From: Mansonella perstans
Lineage: Eukaryota > Nematoda > Chromadorea > Rhabditida > Onchocercidae
Assembly (NCBI GenBank): GCA_037074765.1
Contig: JBAMDO010000093.1
Coordinates: 140,691-204,690, forward strand
Direction of reading: 5' to 3'
Length of the DNA: 64,000 nucleotides
Shown here piece after piece: positions 1 through 12,966 of the stretch. A model generated the notes under the pieces. The model was not told the origin of the DNA and did no database searches. It was given only the letters and a program-made list of their open reading frames with translations. Each line of letters opens with the position of its first letter. Position 1 is the first letter of the stretch. Position numbers and translations under genes: made by a program.

Positions 1-800
1 GAAAGAACTTATTGTTTAATCCAACTGTTAAAAAAAAAAATCTGCTTTTGTTATTGCAAGATTTTTCGCGACACTTCGTGCTATGACTCATCCAGATTTT
101 CATTCTGCTTTGTGAGCCACAATAACTAATAGATGCCTTTTTCATTCTCTTAAAGCATTATGAAGCTGAAATATCAAAAAGTCAATTCTCTTTCTCTACT
201 ACATATTGTTGTAGTTAAACACAAGGATAATATTTAAGTCAGTTGTTGCTCTGATAGTCTATGAAATGTGTAAGCAAATGTCATAAGTTCGGTATTGCTC
301 GCAAAATAACCTTAATTCTGTAAAATGGGGAATATAAAGTGATGTTCAAATTATTGATACTTATAACTATTTTCTATCTATTTCTATCTCTATCATGATA
401 TAATTAAACATAGTTTTAAACCTTTTTTTCTCTACTTATTTCATCTTTAGATTTTTTAAAACAAAATTTTAAGATATGAATTACGACAGTACAGTACATG
501 TTTTAATCAAAATTCTAATATTCTTGCTTTTCTAATATTTCCTAACATTACAGTTAATAGATAATATTTGAAAATATCAACTATTTAATGTTGATCTTGT
601 TTACTTGAATAGTGCAGAAATGTTTTTGCTAATTAAGAAAAATTATCAACGTTTTCTGAATTCGAAATGCCATTAATATGATTAGTTTTCTGACATTTCA
701 CTAATAGCTCTAATCATAGAGGTTGAAATAGCAGTAACTTATCGATTCTTTTTGTTCAACTTGTCTGAAAGCAATCCTTATCACAGTTGTCAACAGTTGC
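1..800. other. 5' flank of the Staufen gene; no gene seen
   Basis: AT-rich sequence without a supportable exon. Immediately before the Staufen start there are two possible splice acceptors (TTATCACAG ending at 786 and CAACAG ending at 796). This fits either an upstream non-coding or coding exon outside the recognisable part, or spliced-leader trans-splicing close to the ATG. The reading frame of the Staufen ATG is open back to a stop at 735-737. Confidence 0.5.
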
Positions 801-3800
801 ATGAAGGAAGCAGGTGTGGAACGTATACCGAATGCTACTGTCAGTAATGATTCAGTGCTTTGTCCAACAACATGGCGGGAGCAGCATTTTACAGGTTTTG
901 CATAATACATAATAAAAATGACTTTGATAGGGTTTTTTTTTGGAACATCCTTTTAGATCGAATGGAAATTGGGAAAGGTTTTACGCAAATATTTGGGAAT
1001 AAAAAATTACCTTACCTTGAAATAATTTTGATTATTGGTCTCATCAGATGTGCATGCAGCAAAATATTTCTGTTTCATTTATCGCTTTGTCGAACCTATC
1101 ATTCTTACAAAGACGATTCTTTTTCAGAGCAAGAAGTGGCTGCTGCAAAACGTTTTTACAACTATTCACAAATTGATGAAAATCTTCAAAGGACTCCAAT
1201 GTGTCGTATTGCCGAACTCGCTCGTTACAATAAAGTTAGCTTTTGTTTGATATTGACAATTTTCTTATTTTGTGATTTTAACTATGCAAATAAGAGGATT
1301 TCAACATTAAAAATTAAACTATGACATCAGTTCATATTTTCCACTATGATTTCAAATTGCCTTAATTCATTAACAGAGTCCGTTTGTTTTATAAATTGCA
1401 TTTAATAAGGAATGTGAAGATTAGTATAAAAAATTAATTCAGATCAAACATGAATATAAACTCATGGACGAAAGTGGACCGGCTCACAAAAAGCAGTTCG
1501 TTGTTTCACTTATGCTAAAACCCGATCAGGCAAGGGTGTTTTATTCTTTACATAATTTAGCTCTATTGTAGAACTGTAAAAGGATTATTCTTGTTGTGTT
1601 ATTTCTTGGTTTTCTATTTTATTGTAAAAATCTCTTAGGTGTTTTACGGCAAAGGAGCGTCCATCAAGAAGGCTCAACAGTCAGCCGCAGAATGTGCTTT
1701 AAATGGAACCGTTTTACCCAAGCCACCAGATAAGGTTCCGTCAAAAAAAGTGAAAAGTGGTAAGATTAGCATTCGTTAGAAGAATGCAATATCGTACGTT
1801 GTGAGAATTCTGGGATATGCTTTTTTGTTTTTCTTTGTGGATTGAAATAAACATAAACCGAATAAGACGTGATGTAGTTATTACTTTTCTTGAACAGAAA
1901 ATTATAAAAGCTAAATTATGGAATAATCGCGCTTCTTGTCAGAAAGTATTCTATATTTTTATAAAATATCCGGATATAAATACTGTACTTCTGGTTGATT
2001 TTAATATTTTTAAATGAACTAGAATGAACAGTGTTTGAATCATAATAGCTACAGAAAATCAATTTTGTTTCAGATTTTCAAAACCCGATAATGCTACTCA
2101 GATATGTCGCAGGATGGCTTGGAGTTGAGGTCAAATTCATTGATGAAGTAGTGCCGATATGCCCACCGCCATCTCATTCCATAACCCGTTTGCCAGTGCA
2201 GTTGGTTATCCATTTGTTTCATTATGACGCGTCATAATTTCTGAATTTTTTAATCCAGTTGATTATAAGTCCAAGTTGTGATTTTGCAAAGTTGGAAGTA
2301 AACTGAAAAGCATTCCGTGAAAATCAAGCGCAACTAACTACATGGTTTTTATCTGTAGGACCTCCGCTGTAGAAGCAAGTGGATGTCTGTCGTATTTAGC
2401 AAGTACTGTGTAACTAGTTGCAGACCACTAATAAGAGCTCCTTTCATCCCAATGATTAACGAACATTTCTTGGTTATTCCACCGCCTAGAGTAGTATTTG
2501 GACAAGCACGCGTTCCTGCAGCACTGCAACCGGTACCGATTATGATGCGGCCACCAAATGGTATCGCTCCGCGATTCCCGCTCTCTCATCGTTACCGACC
2601 ACATTCACAACTTCATGAAGTAAATTTTGTACGGGTCTTTTTCTTTCCGCTTTTTTGGGATTTGTATAGTAAAACAGTGATCGGCGCTTATTATTTTACA
2701 TTCGTTGAAAGTTTAATTATGGGGAAAATAATGCATTTTTTTAGCGGATTATTATTATTCAGGGCTAAATAAATGAGGGAAATTTGCTTATTTGATAAAT
2801 AGTTTGGGCTTGTTGGAGTTCTAATTACTCGATCGAATTTCAGGTTCGTTTGATATTAAGTAAGGATTTGCCGGAGTTTATAGGAAAGGGAATGACGAAG
2901 AAAAGAGCCAAAAACAATGCTGCTAATGAGGTTAAGTTACTTGTATACTTAACTTTTCAAAATTAGTGTGCTTTTAATTTTAATGTTTTATAGCATGTCT
3001 TCTTAACTTATTATTCTTACTTCTTTCTAGTTAGGATGTTTGTGGTTGTTGCATAAAATTGAGGCATAAGTACCCACTGCAATTTCAGGCTCTTTCTTAT
3101 CTAGGACCTTATCTGGCGTCGCTAGAAGCACAGTCAAAAAGCAAAATAATGAATGGGCCAAAGAACGGTAACAGTTATTAGTTTGATTACCAGCGAAATT
3201 TATAAATAATTAGATTAAAATTACTGACTTCTTCAGATTGAAATAAGTTACTTACTTTTCAGTTAGCTGGGTCTATTAAAGCGCCTTTTTATAAAGTGGA
3301 ACTTGTTTACAAAAAGCTAAGATTTTTCCGGAGAGGAATAGCGATTGAATGTGCAATTAATCATATAGTCTTATTACCAACTACTAGATTCACCATAATG
3401 TTGAAAAGTGTTATTTGTATAGCAGTCAGTTTGAAATAGAATTGACAATCATTAAATCGTCATTTCGAAATATTCATATAAAAATGCTATAGCATTTTTA
3501 TACTTTGTGCATCATTCCTTTCACATTCTTTCTTCATCTGACTGAACAAACATGAGCAGCTACAGGACTAACGGCAACTGAAATCGAAAACATCAGAAAA
3601 GATAATTTAAAATCAGTTATCACAACGGCACGGAATGGGAAACCAAAATCTTCTGTCTCTCAAATACATGAATGTGCTCTTCAAATGCGTATGAATGTCG
3701 AGTTTTTGGTAATAATTTCAGCACATTTTCAACTTTTACAGTACTTTTATTTTTATTCGCAGTTAATATGTGATTACCCCTTGTGATTCTATCACAAACT

Positions 3801-6800
3801 TCATGATTAGCAACGAGTAATTCAAATTCAAGAGTTTGCTTTGCCAACTTCAGTCATTTATTGCTGAAAAATGACTGCTCAATTTGATAATGCTTTTTCT
3901 TTTCATCATTGCGCTGTACTGCTAGTCGAATTTGTTTGATTTTTGCAGGTTCTGAAAGAGGAAGGACCAGCTCACGATAGGCACTACTTATTACGCTGTA
4001 AGCTTATCTCAGCAGAGCGAGTTATATGTGCCGACGGTGAAGGAAGTAGTAAGAAAATTGCAAAGCAAAATGCTTGCTCGTTGATGCTAACTAAATTACA
4101 ATCTGTTGGTTAGTCACCGTGATGCTGTTATAAAAATCATAATACTTGTTATTTGGTAGAGAAAATGCTGTATCCACTAAAAACATTACTTTTAAACTTG
4201 GTTTATTCTTTTTTCTAGAATCTTCCCCAATTTTCATCGCTGCTGCAATGTTGAAATCGCAGAAAAAAATCGGAACACCAAAGGAACTTAAGCGAAAAAC
4301 AATTAGCAAGGTATTTGAACTTATCATTTCAGTAATGCTGTAACATTTGAAGTACGCTTCTTTGGTTTTGGAAATGGTCCAATTTTTCCAACAGTGCTGT
4401 ACAAAAGTTGAAACTAAGTGTCACATGTATTTAAATAATCCCTATTACATTCAACTACAGAATCATTTTCCCAGATTCTGTAGTTGAATTCTTTTTGCTG
4501 TCTCTAATTTTTTGTATCCCACAGTCCATTGCGAATCTTGGGCTGCTTTCATTATGATTGTTCGAAATTTTAGGATATGAAAATGAATCCGGAATATGGT
4601 CATGAAATTAACCCAGTCAGTCGCTTAATGCAGATTATGCAAGCTCGGAAGCAAAATGAACCGAAATTCCAACTTGTTGCTGAGCGCGGACAAAGCCGTT
4701 ACAGAGAATTTGTGATGGAGGTTTTGCTTTGGATATTTCATAGTTCAGATTTAAAATTTTTTTTATATCTAAGTATTATATGCATTATAGGTGATCTGTG
4801 ATAATGGTCTTCGCTGCGAAGGTGTCGGACCTAACAAAAAGCTTGCGAAAAGAGCTGCAGCTGAAGCAGTGCTAGCAAGGATAGGATATGTAAAGCCAAT
4901 GCCGAAACCTGGAAAAAGTCTTCTTAAGAAAAAGCCTGAGGAGTATATACAGCGGTCACATATTGGTATAGATTTTTTACCGGCATGTATGCATGATTTT
5001 ATTGTAACGAATTGCATAAACTACTGGATTGACATTAGCATTCATTAGATATGGTTAAAAATGAAATTTCGGTGTTTGCTTCCACCCATTGTCACTTCAG
5101 TTATGTTTTAAGATCCATTTCTGAAATAGTGCTTAAAAAGTTTTAGGTTTGTTCGAAGTTGCCAAAGAGAGAAAATTGGTGCTGCAAGTGAGTGAGAACG
5201 AAGATGAAGTAGCAGATGTTGAGAAAGTTTCGGAAGTTACTTTATCTGTAACTGCATCTATGGGGTCACAAGTGATGGCTTTCGCTGACGTTGATGGGAC
5301 TTTGTATGCCGGTGAACAAAAAGGTGTTTGGAGTAGCACTGCTGTCAAAACTAAAAGGTAAATTGCTGGTTATGATGCATACATATTTCTATCGGAAAAG
5401 ATTTCGTAAATCACGTCGTGTTGTCATTTCTAGAGATTTATCAGCATTCTAAATTTCAGACGATTTGATTTCTTGTTTTGAAGAAACGTAGTAATAATTA
5501 TACTGTTGACGGAAACTGTTAGGAGAATAGTGATTTTTACAATTCAGTCAGTTATAGTGTATGTTCTGTTTGCTGGGATTTTTTTTTAATTTGACAGAAG
5601 TTGTAGGATTTAATGTTTTGGTCGTTCTAGTTATTATCTCATTGTCTACTTATGGGCCAACTTTTAGCTGATATGTAATTCATAAAATTGCATTTAGCTA
5701 AGCAAAAATTTTGCAGCATTATTGATAAAGAAAATGACGATGCAAAACAACATGCTTCTCAGCCAAAACGTCGTGTTACCTTCAGTAATGAAGTTAGTGC
5801 ATGCCCACCACCCGGTTGGTTTTATCTTTCTCTTTGCTTGCATGAATTGAACACTTGCTTTATCTTATGTAAATCGTGCTTTATATCAGACTACAAAATT
5901 TACATCAAACTTAAAAACATCTTCACAAAATTTGATTTAGACATTTCCTAATGCTCTGATGCTAACATTTTTATATTATCAAATTTTACAGAGCTTCTAG
6001 CATGTCAAGCATTGCGCTATCCGCTAGGTAGTCTTAGGTTTGGGGACTATGGACAGCCGTATTTGATAAAATTGCACATTACTGTAGAACTCCCAAGCGA
6101 GCTTATAACGATCGCTCATAGTATTGAAGTGCAATTTTTATAAGTTTATAGAATCTATTTGAACAAAGGTGCAGAAGAAGAGTAGATGTTTTGCATACAC
6201 TTTTTGTTCGTATTCCATAATTTGCTGCTTAATGGGTTGATTTTATGGTTGTAGAATTTCTATTGATGACCTTGATCAGTAAAGTAATATTTATATATAT
6301 ACATCATACGGTTCTTTTCTGTCGTTCAACATTTGTAAGTTTTTATTACAGATGATAATAGCTACCCTTCGGCTTTGATAACACCGCTGAAATCGGAAGT
6401 AGTTGTCAACAAGCTTCGCAAAAGTTTGTTTTGTTTTTCCGTAATGCAGTTTTTGGATTTTTTGTAAATCTCTATAGTTTTCTGATTGTATGTTTTAGAA
6501 GGACGTGACTCGAAAAAATGGCTTACCGAGATCGAGAAAAAGGAAATTGCTGAAATGGCTCAAGAATTTTTCAAATGTTATAACGTCATTCACTCACTGA
6601 AAATAGAGGAAAGAAGTATTAGAATTAATTCATCTAAAACTATAATTTTTACTTCTAGATCTCTCCAAAGATTTAAAGCTTTAAATAAGACCCTTTTTTT
6701 TAGATACCATTCCTTGCAGTTAATTGTTCAAGAAAGGATTATGATGGGATCTAAGGGTTTTTCATGAACTATTCATGTTCATCCTGCTAAATCTGAGCTG

Positions 6801-7520
6801 CCGATTGTTTAAATTTCCATAATTTATTGGGTGTTTAATATTAGGGGAACTGAAAATAAGCATTCTTCAGTTTCCGATAATTTTTTCAGTGGATAGAGGC
6901 GGATTTGTGCTGGTGAATCACCAAATGGAGCAACTATCTCTAAATGAGATATCGTCATCCGCTGCATATTCAGCTGCCAGACATCATCTGGGTTCAATAG
7001 CCCAACATTACAAATTCTCTGTCAATTATACCGATTTTCCTGTGGTACACATTTTGTGTATTAATCAAAATAACGAAAAAAAGGAGTTTTATTTGAAGCA
7101 TGAAGCATGTTCTGTCTGATAGTTAGTGAAGAGGTAATTATCGTTAACGTAGTTGGAGGAATAGAGATTAAACGCTAGGACACGTAATTTGCTCACCACG
7201 TAAAAAAAATAATTTGTTGATTGTTTGTAACAGGCTTAGCATGTATACTTTAGACTCCGAATGGGATTGATGATCAATATTTTTCACTTATTTCGATTGG
7301 AATCGATAAGCCTGTCGTAAGTTTTCATTTGGTTAAACTTTTTTCAAGACCGTATTCCATTATCGATCTTGCGTTCATCCTTATTTATTGTTTGTTTTTG
7401 AATTCAAAAGAAATTAATTCCAAGGTATGTCACGGAAGTGGAAGTACCGAAGAGGCTGCTCATGAGGATGCTGCTCGCAATGCCTTACTACTTCTATGTA
7501 AAATTTGGATGGTATATTAG
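801..7520 (+). CDS. stau-1: Staufen-type double-stranded RNA-binding protein
   Basis: Multi-exon gene for a Staufen homologue, the family that binds structured mRNAs for localisation, translation control and decay. First exon 801-894 (ATG at 801), then 1128-1234, 1443-1535, 1639-1759, 2074 onward, and further exons to 7497. The first dsRNA-binding domain starts with TPMCRIAELARYNK and ends in an SIKKAQQSAAE helix. A second, split one ends in GKGMTKKRAKNNAANE (about 2.84 kb). A third spans 3.6-4.1 kb (GEGSSKKIAKQNA). A fourth spans 4.6-4.9 kb (GVGPNKKLAKRAAAE). The C-terminal Staufen domain spans 6.9-7.5 kb (SIAQHYKFSVNYTDFP, then CHGSGSTEEAAHEDAARNA). Phases agree at most junctions I checked. 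The junctions around 2.2-2.4 kb and 6.6-6.9 kb are unsettled. Read-through of the last exon gives a stop at 7518-7520 with AATAAA 54 bases later; an alternative ending is listed separately. Family assignment is firm, exon borders less so. Confidence 0.9.
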
Positions 7521-7573
7521 GCGATACAGGGAAATCACTTGAATGGTTATTCTCAGTGTTGTTCTTTCAGTAA

Positions 7574-7579
7574 AATAAA
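7574..7579 (+). terminator. Candidate polyadenylation signal for the Staufen gene
   Basis: AATAAA lies 54 bases after the read-through stop at 7518-7520. Such hexamers are common by chance in AT-rich DNA, and another AATAAA sits at 12982-12987 after the alternative last exon, so it does not decide where the transcript ends. Confidence 0.3.
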
Positions 7580-10500
7580 ACTATTCAATGTTTTCGACGA
7601 ATATAACTGATTTTTATCACGATATATAAACTAACCTAACTTCATTCCCAATTATTTGGAAAATATAGCAGGCAAATGAAATGTAATATGGTTATAACTT
7701 TGTTTATTGCTATACTTAATGCTTGTAGTTGTGCACGATAGTTTTAGGATAATTTTGCAGTCAAAAACTGCTCATTATTTCTGCACATTTCTTGATAAGT
7801 GATTCTATTACAGGTGTGCAACTTGTAGCTATGCTTGCGCTTCATCTATATATTTATGTTTTTCCTGTTTTGTTCCGGTATGTCCGGTAGACATACCCCC
7901 GTATTGCATGTCTCTAAAATGCCTGTTCTTTGCTGAACATTTCCTAGAAAGCTCGAAAGATATATCGGTAAATTAATAAAATTTTTGTAACCATTTGCTC
8001 TTAATGAATATCACTTTTTCGTGGTAAATTTGAATAATTTTGAATAATATGAGTTCGGTGATGCAACAAGGCTTTTTAAATTTTTTCTGTTTCTGCTTTA
8101 TACTTATCTACCACGCTATTTTATATTTTCTTTTCTTTTGGAAAGTTTCTTTTAGCTGAAATGCATTTTTCTTGATCAGTCAAACAAATAGTGAAATTAG
8201 AGTGGGCATTTGCTAATCAGCAAATGAAAAGATAAAAAAGTGCATAGGAACTGTCTCAGTTCTTTCATTGCTAATAGATAAATCATGCTTTATTTCTTCG
8301 GATATTTCAACTCCTTTGCTCTTCACTGTTTTTTCTCTTGTATCAAATAATGGCATCTGATATCAGTATTACTATGTGTTAGTGATCTTTATATTGTTAA
8401 GGAAGACTTCCAAATATTTTTTAACTCTTTTTCGCTCTTCTTTATATCACTTGCTCACCGCCATTTTATGATTTTTAAATGTGTATTCGTCCTTTTGTTT
8501 TCGATTCTTCGCTGCTTAGGTCATCATCACTTGTTTGACAAAAGAGCTAATTAAGAATAAGCAAGCGTTTTCAAACGGCAAATTTTTTTAAACCAGTTTT
8601 GTTTCTTTATCAAATCAGTGTGGACATAATTTTCCTTAAGTTGAATTAGTTTTGTTTAAAATAAGCTTGCAGACGTTAATTTACTGTTCTACCGTGTAAG
8701 CTAATGTACGCATTTTTTTTCTAATTAAAGAAAAATGCGTGAAAGGTTTTGCGAATGGATTGTCAAGTTACTTTCAAATTTGTTGGACTTCTATTAAGTG
8801 TGAAAGTTACAATGCAAAAATTAATTTGATTACTTCCTAACTGCAGGATGACTGGGTCACTTTATAGGTGGATGAGGAGCATGCAGACTTAAGTATTGGG
8901 TTGTAGTTATGAATAGTTAGGGTTTCGAAATGATCACCAAAAATAGGTATACATTTTCATGCTTTCAGTTAGTGGGGTCCGTTTTGACTGCTTGAAAAAA
9001 TTTTAACCAAGTCGAGAGGTACTTTCCTCTGTTCGCGATTCTAAGAGACTATGACTACTAATATCTTCGAGAATACAAACAACTTTGTCTTTTTTGTTGT
9101 TTCAGAAAATGCTTGACCTGTGATTCTTATTTTGCTCTGTCGGATATGCTTTCTTGTGCTGGCAGCATTGCTGTTAATGACGTGTTTCCACTCATTTTTT
9201 CTTTTTTTTTAGCTGTTTCGGTCCTAATAATTAGAGTGTTGTTTTCTAGATTCAGTACTGTTTCGTCTATAGGATCTCATTTTTCTTTCATTTTCAAGTA
9301 CAGATATTTTTTCCAACGATAATTGTATTGACGCCGTTGGCAAATTTTTTCTTTCAAGCATTAGTTTCATTGTGTATTTTTAGGGAAAAACTGATAAGGA
9401 AAAAAATTTTTTTAAACAAAAGTGATTGATAGAGATTACGAATCGATGAGTTCTCTGTATTTCAGTTGTTTTTAAGGTAATTGCTGGTGCTTAACAATCA
9501 AGATTTGCTATTCAATAAAGATTCGAAAATGCTTCATTACTTTGCTACCGAATGTAGAACCAGAATAGATTTTCTCGTTAAATACACACACACCTTGCAT
9601 CCAGAATTTGAGTTGATTTCAACATACAACCTCGTTTTTTTCGATTGTGGCTTGTACATTCAAGCGTAATATATATAATAAATGACCCAAGAGACTTAAA
9701 TATTGCAAAGGTTGAGACTCTTAAGTTATTTCTTCATTTCTAATGCAAAGTTAGGCAAAATGTTCAGGAAGACTTTCTGAAATTTGACAAGTATAGCCCT
9801 TTCGAAAAGCAAATTCCTTAACATAAATCCTTTTTCTTGCATAGTAATTCGGTCATTTAATGGATTTAGTTGTCTTAGCTGTGATGAGTCTAGGTTTAGG
9901 GAGTCTTTTCAGAAGCAGACTTTTCGCTTGTGTTTCGATTTTTGCTTTTTCATGTTGCTTATCTCATTTCTACATTTGTCCAGTCTTTGCTACTTTATCG
10001 TACCGCATTCACATTTCTTTTTATTTCACTCATGTCTTGGGAAGTACCGTTGAAAACGATATCAGTTTAATGACGTAAAATTTCTACTCCCAAACAAGTC
10101 CTACATATTTCACTTTCATATCTTTCCTTTATAGAGTTTGTATAAAAGTTACTCTGCCATACTTTGCCACCGCTGCGTTTAATACATAAGTTGTATCACA
10201 ATTCATATATGCAGCCCACATATCCGTCGAACAGTCGGACAGATGTTATAGTAGTGAAATTCGCGAAGTGAAAAGTTGCCAGTTAAGACTGTTTCTCTTT
10301 ATTGAAAATCGTTCACCAACGTCTCGATTTATTCCTAGCTCGTAAAAAATATGCCAAAAATTTCATTTCTTCAAGTTACCTTTTTATAAGTTATACGATT
10401 TCAGTTGCTGAATGTTGCCATCTCCCACCTGTACACATTTTACTGACCTTGTCCAATCGCTAAACAACGAGTACGGCCCGAAAAGTACTGTAGTAAAATC

Positions 10501-10841
10501 ACTCAGTTTTTGGACTTCTTTTCCAACATCAAAATCGGTCTGCAACTAAGTAATACTATAAAAGATCTTATGCCAAAATAAAATCCCTGTCATAAAATAT
10601 AGTTCCACATATCTGTTGAAGATGCATTTCATTTCATTAAAAGGCCATACAGCTGGGCCAAATACAACGTAGCAAATTGATGAATTTAATAGAATAGATT
10701 GACAATGGCATTTCGAGATCCTTGCTTGCATGATGCACATGATACGCGAACTGTTTCAGTTAAACTTAGTTAGTAGAAAATGGTCGATTAAGAAGACATT
10801 TAAAAAATTTTTTGACTTTTGTAAGTTAAAATGAAATGTAC
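7580..10841. other. Gene-free or intronic AT-rich stretch
   Basis: I see no exon with both a coding-like reading frame and good splice borders on either strand. Open frames here (for example around 9.1-9.3 kb and 9.8-10.1 kb) are rich in Phe, Ser, Leu and Cys, as expected from translated pyrimidine-rich DNA. If the exon at 12911-12966 belongs to Staufen, this whole stretch is intron. Confidence 0.5.
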
Positions 10842-11459
10842 CTGCGTAGCAGCATCACTTCTGACCTTTTGCTTTTCTTTGGAAACAGTTGATGTCGCAT
10901 CCTGTTTTTGGATCTAATATGAAAAAACATTGAATTTCAGTATTTTTAACCATTCTATGATGGGAAATTGTGCTGTGCTACACTAATTATAGGATCCTTA
11001 ATAACTTGAAAATGTAACAAAAAAATTTAGTGCATGTATCCTCCATCTGAATGCATTTCTGTATTGATGATGCTAAATCTGGTATTTTTTTCTTTGCATC
11101 AAGCGGCTCAGCTTGTTTTGTTAAATCTTTCGATTTAATGTCCTCAGAAGGCCTATTTTCAGCTTTCATTTTCAATTGTTCAACTTTTTCCTGAAAGTGT
11201 TTTTGTATTTTCGCTAGTAGTTGCCCTCTTCAAATTTCTTTATTGTCGGCAATATTGCTACCTGATCTTGCTCTCCCTGAACTGGTGGTGGTGGTGCTGC
11301 TTCCGGCTTTTGCTTTTTCTCAGATTTCACTGTTGGATCTATTGTGACTTGAACGGAAAAGTAAAGAGAATCGCCATAGTGAGTTATGATAAACGATAGA
11401 GTTTTCCAATGTAATTGATCGGCAAATTTTTCAAGCGATGCGCATAGTCTTCTTTGAAT
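10842..11459 (-). CDS. Unrecognised Lys/Glu-rich protein, three exons seen, ends not found
   Basis: Three coding-like blocks on the minus strand. The first (11459-11262) is exactly 66 codons between a TGTAG acceptor and a GTAGC donor. It begins with a folded-looking segment (SLEKFADQLHWKTLSFIITH) followed by a charged, proline-containing tail (EAAPPPPVQGEQDQ). The second starts at 11190 after TTTCAG and is Lys/Glu rich (MKAENRPSEDIKSKDLTKQ). The third (10913-10842) is exactly 24 codons (KEKQKVRSDAATQ) ending at a GTACAT donor. I could not match the phase between the second and third blocks, and found neither start nor stop codon, so the gene is partial as described. I do not recognise the family. 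The low-complexity charged C-terminal part suggests a disordered tail. It may lie inside the last Staufen intron. Confidence 0.5.
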
Positions 11460-12910
11460 CTACACCATTGCCGCTTAATTTTCTTTTACTTATTTAAGAT
11501 CATATTAATCTTTCTACACCTAAGTACTGCATTTATTTAGTTCATTTAATCATCAATTGTTAATTGTAATTTGAATGATAATTTCATTGGTAACACAATA
11601 ACGAATTTATCATTAGTAATACGCTTTTTATAACAAGAGCGATGAGAAAAAGCATTGTTTCCTTACTTGAGCTATGGAAGAGAAAGCGAAGAAATAATCG
11701 AATTTCAATTTCCTCTCTACTATCTCTACTCTCAGGTTTATTTGCTTAAGTGATTGATTGAAGTAAACAAAATCCGCTAAGAGTTATTCTTTACCGACCT
11801 CTTGGAGATCACTCCAGCTACATCGTATGTTTAACGTTCGCATCCCTTCCTTTAATTTCAATCCCTTTCGAATAAATGACAAACAACCGTTCCAAAAGGC
11901 GAATTTTAATGCAATAAATATTAATGGCTTGTCTTAAACGATATAACTTGATGAAATTTAGTTCCCAATTATCAAAGAAATAACAAGTCTAATAAAATTG
12001 GATTTCAAATCAGTAAATGACAAATACTGAGATAATGTCTGGAAAAGATGTTGATTTGCTTCTTTGATTACTTATGTACTTAATTGTTTTCACTGCTATT
12101 TCAATAAAATTTAAACGAAAATGTTAGTCAAATTTATAAGTATATATTTCTTTCCGGTCAGTAATACCCATATAAACTTTCATGTGACTGGATTTTTAAT
12201 AAAATATATCCCTAGATGACTAGCTCCTAGATGAACATTGGACTATTATTCAACAAAATAACCAGCTTTTTATTTAGGAAAATGACAAATCTGCTATCTT
12301 TCCAAGTTTTCATGTTAATTTGCTATTGTAACATTTCCCAGTCATTGGTCCATTTATCCCTTTCTCCCCAGCCGTCCTTTCTTGCTCGATTATTCAAAAA
12401 TGGTTGGACCGGATTTCGAATTGCTGCTGCTTTACTCTGTCAACATTTATTTATCTATTTTGTTGATCATATGATTTTTGCCTCTCAATGTTATTTTTCT
12501 GTAACCGTTAAATTTCTTTAGAGGTCTTGTATTTATAGAAGTGGGTAACCTATTCTTGTAAAATATTTGAAGAAGTTATTCGGAAATACTTATAATCCGA
12601 ATTGTATTATCGCTTAATATGCTACTGCTTCTGCTTGTATGATATGATGTAATTATATGATATAATAAATATGACATAATAAATACTTCTTTGGAAGGCA
12701 GTTGAGAGTGCAGGACCCCTGTAGAAAGCATTTCTGGAATTATAAATTAGAAGAATAGTTCATAACCTGCAAAGTTGAAAGTGAGCATCTCAAAACACCA
12801 ACTCTTTCCTTTTTTCCCATCCGTGATGACTGTGTTCGTGTCCGATCAAATCATTTTCTTATTTTTTTTGAAAGCGTTTTATCACATATTTTGTCACTTT
12901 ATTTTCACAG
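11460..12910. other. AT-rich stretch, no gene seen
   Basis: No convincing exon on either strand. The upstream exons and start codon of the minus-strand gene ending at 10842 probably lie here, but I could not pick them. A 96-codon open frame at 12231-12521 (+) is dominated by Phe, Leu and Ser and lacks exon-like borders. Confidence 0.4.
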
Positions 12911-12966
12911 GGGTGATCTCAGCTGTTCCAGAATTACAGATAAAAAATGAAAGCAGCGACAGTTGA
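12911..12966 (+). CDS. Candidate last exon of Staufen (or of an unseen + strand gene)
   Basis: A short exon follows a strong acceptor (ATTTTCACAG at 12901-12910). It encodes VISAVPELQIKNESSDS and a TGA at 12964-12966, followed by AATAAA 15 bases on. Its phase fits the donor at 7498 of the last Staufen block, joining to give LLLLWVISAVPELQ. A chance phase match has odds of one in three, and the implied intron is about 5.4 kb. No other upstream + strand gene is visible to own it. Confidence 0.35.

Noticed and set aside
1443..1759. GC-AG intron in Staufen (CAG/GCAAGG donor after codon at 1527-1529)
   Set aside because: A normal GT donor (GTGTTT at 1536) six bases on keeps the same phase and simply adds Ala-Arg, so a non-canonical donor is not needed.
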